The notes under the pieces: model-generated
What the model was told of the DNA's origin: nothing
Seen by the model: only the letters and a program-made list of their open reading frames with translations
The model's database searches: none
From: Cricetomys ansorgei
Lineage: Eukaryota > Chordata > Mammalia > Rodentia > Nesomyidae
Assembly: GCA_026225945.1 (NCBI GenBank)
Contig: JAMJFZ010003581.1
Location: 10,496,001-10,560,000 of the forward strand
Direction: 5' to 3'
Length of the DNA stretch: 64,000 nt
Part shown: positions 1 to 64,000 of the stretch, piece by piece
How the letters are laid out: each line of letters starts with the position of its first letter
Position numbering within the stretch: position 1 is the first letter of the stretch
Position numbers and translations under genes: made by a program

Positions 1-693
1 CTTAGTTCACTTGTGACTCCAGTAGGCATTTCCAGCCTTCTGATATCGTTCCAAGATATTGATGTCTACGAAGTCCACCCTGAGAACCTGGCAGCTGGGC
101 TCCAGAGAAACAAACAAATCCCGAAGCATGCAAGTGCGTGCCCGTGCACACACACACACTGTGAGGGGCCAGGACGTGGCTCAGTCAGTCAGTGCTTGCC
201 ATGCAAGTAAGAGACCCTCAGTTCAATTTTCAGAATCCAAGGAGCCCTTCAGTTTTCAAGCCTGATGAAAATCTGCACTTAGGATGGATCTGGGGACACT
301 GTAGTGACGTTCACCAAGCCAGATCGTTTTCTCCATCTTATGGCATGTCCGGAAGAGGCGACTCTACCACAGCTGGATAGCGGACCAACTGTCAGACAAG
401 GCCCAAGGCCTTGGCCTTTCTAGGCTCTTCTGCCCAGGTGCCCTCAGATTGAAGGAGCCAGTGTCTCAGTATCCCCTGCTCTGGGCCAGGCTCCGCTTTT
501 GACCTAGATTATTATCTTTAACCTGTGCCCTCAACTTCCTGATGGAGGGATAGTAAGGCCGGACTCCAGGGAGATGAGAAATGTCAAGGGAGTTTAGACC
601 ATTCTAATGGGTTCAAGATTACTGCGAGCTGAGAGGCATCTCCACCTGCCTGCCACACCCGTCTCCTACCTCTCCATCCTTTCCTTTCCTCAG
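1..693 (+). other. Mocs1: Mocs1 intron 1, 3' part
   Basis: Contains only a short CA run (150-160) and the polypyrimidine tract before exon 2. No other recognised element or conserved ORF. Confidence 0.7.
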
Positions 694-16483
<15,790 letters not shown>

Positions 16484-17036
16484 TCACGTCTCCCAAGGGG
16501 ATACAGTTTGGGCTGAGGAAAAGATGTCACATTCCTCTAAATCTAGTTACCACGACCTAGGGTCACCCTGTCTCCTTACCACTGATAGTTATCATAACCT
16601 GTGAGGTGGCCTCAGTAGAAAACACCTCAGGCCTTGACACCTTCCGAGGACTCTGGCAATGGAGGGGTTGCTACTGGATACCCCCACATCATGTCATATT
16701 ACTTGGGTCATTTCAGACAAATAGCCCTTCTCATTTAGGGTTCTCTTCTCTTCCCTGGGAGATAATAAGGGCTCATTACACAGAGGAACCCGCCTTGAGG
16801 AGGGACAAGCACAGGCTACCTAAAGAATGTATCACAGTTTCCCACTCCTCGACCTCCAGTCCCCCAGCCGGATGCGCACTGATGGGAGACTCCTGCCACT
16901 TCCTCCCACACCTGGTTCTGCTCACCGCCGGTCTGCCCTCACCTCTCTGCTCTGGCACGTTATCAGGGAATGGAGAGAGTTGAAGGTGACTTTCACCCTC
17001 ACAGCGCACAAATAAAGCCTCGATGCCAGCTTTGGA
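16484..17036 (+). other. Mocs1: Mocs1 3' untranslated region
   Basis: It runs from the stop codon to just past the AATAAA at 17011-17016. The cleavage site is estimated at 17030-17040 and was not observed. No further coding sequence or recognised repeat lies in it. Confidence 0.75.
17011..17016 (+). promoter_or_regulatory. Mocs1: Mocs1 polyadenylation signal AATAAA
   Basis: A canonical AATAAA 528 nt after the Mocs1 stop. It is followed within about 40 nt by a GT-containing stretch (GTGAGGACTCTTGTCTGTG) that can serve as the downstream element. No other AATAAA lies between the stop and this site. Confidence 0.8.
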
Positions 17037-17639
17037 GATGAGGAGTGAGGACTCTTGTCTGTGAGAAGGGCACCAAGCTGCTGAGTTTTACCCATCAGCT
17101 CCTGGCCAAGGCATTCCCTGAAGGGGGATGGGTGGGAAGAGGGACCTTGAAAGGCCGGGGGTTATGTTCTCTGGACTCCCCTTGGGAGACAGAGTGGGAA
17201 ATGAAGAATGCATCCTAAGGCTATTTGACAGATGGGAGTTGCAGGCTCAGCTGTTACCACCAGCTCTGGGAGATTGGGCTTGTGTGAATCGGAGGCTTCT
17301 AGTTAACGCACCCCAAACACTGGCCTGGCATGATGGATTCCCTAAGGTGGGTGCTTCTTAGGTCTTCAGCGGTGTCCTGACCTGGCATCCCCCCCCCCCC
17401 CACCCTGTACAGAGGTGTGATGACAAATGTTTAACAATTGGCCCTTTAAGAGATAAACAGATCCCTGATCCAAATGTTCCCAACTTAAGCCATCCACGAT
17501 CTCAGTTGGCTTGGACCATTCCGGAAAAGGTACACCGACATCATGGAGCTGCTAGGAACTGGCTTCAGCCCACCGCTGGCTCTGCCCACTCCAGCACAAC
17601 CCAAGGCCACACAGGAAGATGATGAGTTTCTAGACAGGC
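17037..17639. other. Gap between the convergent Mocs1 and Daam2 3' ends
   Basis: About 0.6 kb separates the two inferred cleavage sites. It holds a C-run near 17390-17402 and otherwise unremarkable sequence. No gene, insulator motif or recognised repeat is visible. Confidence 0.6.
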
Positions 17640-20096
17640 TGGGGGTGGGGACAAATTTAATATTTTTTTTTTTTTAGTATTACAATATATTCTTATAAAA
17701 GGTGTGGGTAAGAAGGACACTGTAGATTTTTGTACATATGAACCTCGTTTGTCTTCTGTGACAGCCGGTGAGAGCTAAGGGCATGAAGGTTGGCAGATAT
17801 TCTGGGGGCGTGGTCACAGCTCCCCGTTGGTGGCAATTGGAGTAGATGGGAAAAACCCATGCTTGACTCCACCCACTCGCAGAGTTCTGTACTTCTACCC
17901 CCTGGACAAACTTCCGTCTTGGGAGGGGAGTTGCCACTGCGGAGAGAGTTGTATTGGCTGGACTAGGAATCTCACATTGTACACAAAGTTAACTGGAGCA
18001 TTGACCCACAGGCTCCAGGAGGGGTGAGAGGGTTCTGAGGGCAGACTTCATCATTTAAAGTTTGAGGACCAGCCCGTCCACCTCCACTGGGCACCAGTCA
18101 CGTCCTGCTGCGTCACCCACGATGGTCCATGGTCCAAGGCACCGTTGAATCTGGTTACAGAGACACACAGCACCAGAGCCACTGGCTAGATTTAGAAAAT
18201 AATAAATAGAGAAGGCAAAATTCTTTGGGGTGAGAAGGCTGGGCTCTGAAGAGGTGACAAACAGCTCTCATGAGGATCCAATGTGTTCCTTCAACAACTT
18301 GCATCTTCCTTGTCTTGCGTGGCACTTGTCCAGTCTTCGTGGTTGGGAAGGCCGGGACCCAGCCATGCGTGTCAGGCAGAAGTGCAGACCATTCCTGTTC
18401 CCTGCCCAGTGTATGTTAGGCCGACAGCCTGGCCAGTTTGGGAGAGGACGCAAAGGTGTCCGGCTCCAAGCCTCTCCGTTCTCTGATAGCTTGCTTCTCC
18501 AGAAGTTCTTGGTGTGCAGGTGTTGACAAAGCTCGGCAGCTGCTCTTCTTAGAAGCCATTTTACCCTCTCCGGCTGGCTTCTTCACACCCATACTGGCCA
18601 GGCTTCCACTTGGTGAGATCCCTCTCATACTAGCACACACGCTGAGCTTAACCCTGCGTTTCTCTCGTCCACAACCACTACGGTCCCACCCCCTGGGAAG
18701 CTCCTGTAGGAAGACAGAAGACAGGCGGTTACAGGAGTGAGCCGCCCACATCCACTGGCAATGACCCACAGCCAAGGCATTAGATGAGAAGAGCCAGGAT
18801 CTGGAGGCTAGTAATCGGACAAGACTGGTCTCAAGATGAGAGGGAGTAGGGGTGCGTTAGACAAAAGAACCTCGGTGGGGCTGAGCTCACCCTGCTCCAT
18901 TTAGAGCAACATTTGCCCACATACAGCAGCAAAACAGCTGAAGAAAGACAGGAAGGAGGTAAGTCTGGATGGGAGGGCCAGAATTATCCCATGCAAGGCA
19001 GGCTGAGGGACCAAACAACACAGATGTGGGGCAAACCCTAAAGTGAGCATCCTACACAAACTCTTCCTCGTCACCCCCACCTCCCCAGCATCCCCTGCCT
19101 GCTCTTCTCAGGCCCAGTCTAAATGTCTCCCTCAGAATGACAGTCAAATGTGGAGGGTAGTTCTAGCTCTTGGGAACAATTCCCCAAGGCCAGCTGCAGC
19201 CAAGTATACGGAGCTCCACTTGACCTGCAAATGGAGACCAAGAGGCCACTGTGGCGTAGAAGGGGAAGCTGAGTGCAGAGGTGGATGGGGCACCCCTAGG
19301 AGAATGTTACAGCCCTCTAGGAGGGGAAACTACTGGGAATCCCTGTCACTGTCTCTCCAGGACAGTAGTCAGGTTGTATCGGGTTTGCTTCAGAAGCCAT
19401 TGTCTGAGCCGGGCGAGGTGATGAAGGTATTCCTCAGACACCGCTCCTTACCAGAGCCACCCTATAACCTGATGGGGAGCTGGAGTTCTGGAAACCAGAA
19501 ATGAACTGGGACTGGGGACTAGTAGATCTGATGGAGGCGGCCAGGGAAGAGGGGAGGCCCCAGGACTTGCTATAGGAAAAAGGCACCGACAATTCAATTG
19601 CTGACTCTGGTGTCTTTCTACATGGGCTTTTCTGGACCATGCCAGAGCTTGTCTAGGTAGAACACATACGGCTTTTGGTTTCCATCCCAGATCCCTGTTT
19701 CACCGAGCTGTCTCTTCACATGGAAGCCTGGAGTCCTCACTGAGGGCTCTCCCATCCCACTCCACCACCACATGCTGTACAAGAGGACTACCTGACCAAA
19801 GCCCAGGGCCTACCAGGGATGTCCAAGCTAGTCCTAGAGAATGATGGTCAGGAAGGGGCAGGCACAGAGAGAGACAGGAGATGGATGAGAATGAATGGCG
19901 TAAAGGAGATGAGAGAAGGCCTCTGTCAGTGCGAGGAGGAGACACCTGGTCTAACCGCACACAATCCCCAGGACCCAGCCCAGGGTTCCCAAACCCAGCT
20001 TTCCAGGTCACTTAAGTTGCCATGCTTCTGTTCAGCTTCTCTCCCCTAATCCCCGTCTCCAGGACTGCTACTGCGTGGCCAGGACCAGTCCCCAAG
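17640..20096 (-). other. Daam2: Daam2 3' untranslated region
   Basis: About 2.46 kb from the Daam2 stop (20097-20099) to an ATTAAA signal. The length fits the long 3' UTR known for DAAM2 genes. ORFs on either strand here lack family similarity and are judged random. No SINE is recognised, itself consistent with a constrained UTR. Confidence 0.75.
17656..17661 (-). promoter_or_regulatory. Daam2: Daam2 polyadenylation signal ATTAAA (candidate)
   Basis: TTTAAT on the + strand is ATTAAA in Daam2 sense, just after a U-rich/A-rich tract. It is the best signal found downstream of the stop. Cleavage would fall around 17630-17645. I infer this from sequence alone. Confidence 0.6.
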
Positions 20097-61441
<41,345 letters not shown>

Positions 61442-62189
61442 CTACAAAGACAAGAAGAATCATGCCTGGCTATGAAATGCTACAGGAGATTAGACCACCC
61501 CGACTACCCCTCGGCCTACCATCTTCCTGCCACAGAGCTCCATATACAGCATGAGGTGTTTCTTGTTCTACTAGAAGCAGCGCCCCAAACCCTTGCCTCA
61601 ACCAAGTGCAGCTTCTTCTACCCAATGCTCCTTTGCTTTCTGCCCGCACCTCCTTATCTTTGCAGATCCCCTTCCTCCTCCAGGCCACCCTGCTCCCTGC
61701 CCTGCTTTCTTTCCCTGTTCTTGTATGTGGCTGCTTGTCTTTACAAAGTCTGCTAACACCCTAGGTCAAAGGCCTAATAAATGAAAGCCTAGTGCCATCA
61801 GATCTGGCCTTGCATCTCCCTCAGATCTTCCCATACTTCTGCCCCTCTATTGAGTCTCTCTTCCTAATTTTCCTGGGTCACCCAAGCTCGGCATTGGCTG
61901 GGAAGATGATGAGGGCCAGAGGCTGAGCAGTGGGAAGGGCACACCATCCCAAAGGAGGCATTGATATTTATCAGCAGCCTGTCCACCTTCAGGATACCAT
62001 AATAAGATTGTGCAAGGCTCGAGGCTCCACCAGGCTGGGTTATACCTCCTGAGGGGCAAGCCTCTGAGGTTGTCATATGTGAGGGTCATTCTCTTAATAA
62101 CTTGAGTGATTTTGTAAATTTGGCTGCTCTGGGTGGCTTCTAGCCACCAGTTGTTTCTTTTTCTTTTTTGTATGTATGTATGTTTGTTT

Positions 62190-62223
<34 letters not shown>

Positions 62224-62520
62224 CACGTGTTCACATGTGTGGACAGCAGAACAACCTTGGCTGCTGTAGTTTCTTAGGAGCTACCTTGTTTTGTTTCTGA
62301 GACAAGGTCTTTCACTTGCCTGGAATTCATCCAGTTGGCTAGGCCGGGAAGCAAGCCGGCCCCAAAGGTCTACCTGCCTCCCTTTTGCTGGAATTACAAG
62401 TGCAGACCATCTGCCAACTTTCCTCTTTTAGATGGGAGTTCTGAGCTCAAACTCAGGTTCTTAGGCATCCATGGCAAGCACTTTACAAAGGATCCATCTC
62501 CACAGCTCTTGCTTTATGCA
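62190..62520 (-). repeat. GT tract and antisense B4-type SINE
   Basis: (GT)n 62190-62220, then 'gagacaaggtctttcacttgcctggaattc', 'ggctaggccgggaagcaagccggccc' and 'gaattacaagtgcagacc'. Confidence 0.75.
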
Positions 62521-62749
62521 CTTGGAGACAGCCTCACTCTGCAGGCCAAGGTGGCCCAGAACTACTTACTACATAGAATAGCCTTACCTTGAACCCTACC
62601 CTCCTCCCCCTGTCCCAAGGCTCTCTTTTTGAAGTTTCTTTACCATGTAGCGTGTGAGCTATTTCAAGGATCATCCAAGAAAATAGGTACCAAGCCATGT
62701 GGGAAACATGATATGCTTTTCAACTAATCATGAGCCAGTCTGGCATGTG

Positions 62750-62818
62750 TATGTAGTACTGGGTGTTGAGAATACGAGGTAAGTGCTCTACCACTGAAAT
62801 AGAGCCTCAGCCCCAACC
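62750..62818 (-). repeat. Old ID-like SINE, antisense
   Basis: 'tgttgagaatacgaggtaagtgctctaccactgaa' with 'gcctcagcccc' fits an antisense ID end. Confidence 0.5.
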
Positions 62819-62995
62819 ATGAGATTTTTAAAAAGCAAAAGCAGAACATACATTGAGGCCACAAAGTATAATATTAATCTTCATATTTTCAAGTATGAGA
62901 AACAATAAAAGTTATATCTGCAGGATGTATAAGACTTGAATCTTAAGATCTATAATATTTTTAAATTTTTAATTGAGAGAACTTTAAGACTATTG

Positions 62996-62996
62996 T

Positions 62997-63040
<44 letters not shown>

Positions 63041-63226
63041 TGAGTGTGTATGTGTGTGTGTGTGTGTGTATGAGTGCAGGTTCTGATGGAGGCCAGAGGA
63101 GGGCATCAGATCCCCTGGAGTTGGAATAACAGGTAAACCACTCAGTGTGGCACTGGGTACCAAACTTGGGTCCTCTCTAAGAGCAGCAAACAGTCTTAAC
63201 TGTTGAGTCATCTCTGTAGCCCTCAG
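62996..63226 (-). repeat. GT tract and antisense B2/B3 SINE
   Basis: (GT)n 62996-63070, then 'ggaggccagaggagggcatcagatcccctggagttgg' and 'taactgttgagtcatctctgtagccc', a well-kept antisense B3. Confidence 0.9.
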
Positions 63227-63489
63227 GCCTGGAGATAATATTTAAGACTTCTCCTTCCTTAGGTCAAAACTGTTAAGTGCAAATGTAATGTGAGCATCAC
63301 ATTTTAAATTTTCTAGTCTCATTAAAAAATTTTAAAGAGAAAAAAATAGGTGAAGTTAATTTTAATGTTACATTTTATTTCAACCAATATACCTAAAATT
63401 TAATCATTCAACATGTAATAAAATTAAAAATAAAATCAGTAATACATTTCACATTTTTTCTTTTCTTTTTCTATTTTTTTCTTTTTTTA

Positions 63490-63610
63490 AAAAAATAAGG
63501 GCTCTCCTGTAGCTCTGACTGGTCTGGAATTCAGTGTGTAACTGAGGATGACCTTGAACTCCTGATCCTCCTGCTTCTACGTCCCAAGTGCACCACATCT
63601 GGCTCATTCT
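63490..63610 (-). repeat. B1 SINE, antisense
   Basis: 'ctcctgtagctctgactggtctggaattcagtgtgtaac', 'gaggatgaccttgaactcctgatcctcctgc' and 'ccaagtgcaccacatctggc' are the antisense B1 order. Confidence 0.85.
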
Positions 63611-64000
63611 TTCTTTCAAACCAAGTCTTCAAAACCCCATGTGTGTTTGACATGTAAAGTGCAGCTCAGCTCAGGTGGCCAGCAGCTGCTGCTGGACAGC
63701 ACATACCAGTTCTTTAAAATGAGGCTCATTGGCTTGCCTGCCTTTGAAACTCAACGTGTCTACAGATTTAGTGTCATCAACCTGATATCCATACAGCCCA
63801 GGAGACAGTCTTCTTAGTCCCAAGCCAGGTCCTAGGAAGGATCTAGGCATCTACCTCCATATTTCTAGTTATTTGCCCCCTGTTTCAATGCTCTTGGAGT
63901 CCCCTGTAGAGCCTGTACTGCTTGCTTCCGAAATTAAAGGCTCCTCGGGAAATCCCAGACAGCAACTGAGAGAAGCCTATCAAGATTTCTCGATGACTCT

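Larger units (their letters stand above)
61442..64000 (-). other. Daam2: Daam2 intron, partial (runs off the window)
   Basis: No upstream Daam2 exon is found here. It contains SINEs and GT tracts listed separately plus AT-rich sequence (63230-63490). The intron continues to the right. Confidence 0.65.

Noticed and set aside
61442..64000. Search for the upstream Daam2 exon encoding the segment ending RFAELV
   Set aside because: No matching translation with splice sites occurs to the right of 61441, so it lies outside the window.

Overview
The window is nuclear DNA from a muroid rodent (mouse, rat or hamster type). Coding sequence is split into short exons with GT-AG borders. The introns are full of rodent SINEs (B1, B2/B3-like, B4 or ID-B1 composites, old ID copies), rodent LTRs, a URR1-like hAT element and very long CA/GT microsatellites. 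I could not fix the species: no obviously young B1, B2 or ID copy is visible.

Two convergent genes fill the window. Positions 694-17036 (+) carry exons 2-10 of Mocs1 (molybdenum cofactor synthesis 1); exon 1 lies to the left. Positions about 17640-61441 (-) carry the last 23 coding exons of Daam2, a diaphanous-related formin of Wnt/planar cell polarity signalling; the N-terminal coding exon(s) and promoter lie to the right. The 3' ends face each other across roughly 0.6 kb. The same tail-to-tail pair is known in human.

Mocs1: the exons read as a radical-SAM MoaA part (one and a half N-terminal cluster cysteines, the GGE motif, and the C-terminal CxxC...C cluster split over exons 7 and 8), then a MoaC part in one large exon 10. 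At the end of exon 9, GGTGGGTGA encodes the Gly-Gly-stop tail of free MOCS1A and also contains the splice donor that makes the MOCS1A-MOCS1B fusion. A second donor lies exactly 15 nt downstream. Together the two parts turn GTP into cyclic pyranopterin monophosphate (cPMP), the first step of molybdenum cofactor synthesis.

Daam2: the 23 exons join in frame (3036 nt, 1011 residues plus stop). Counting 56 missing N-terminal residues recalled from human, they give the GBD/FH3 armadillo region, a coiled-coil linker, the FH1 proline segment, the FH2 actin-assembly domain and the C-terminal DAD with a basic tail. A 2.5 kb 3' UTR follows.

The exon calls rest on translation, splice sites, phase continuity and recalled family sequence. 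Residue numbers assume human-like N-termini. Repeat family names come from pattern memory, and their ends are approximate unless a target-site duplication is given. I found no new gene system. The most interesting points are the dual-use Mocs1 exon 9 end, the complementary UG/CA arrays flanking the frame-neutral FH1 exon of Daam2, two LTRs with intact target-site duplications, and several repeat arrays placed near splice sites.
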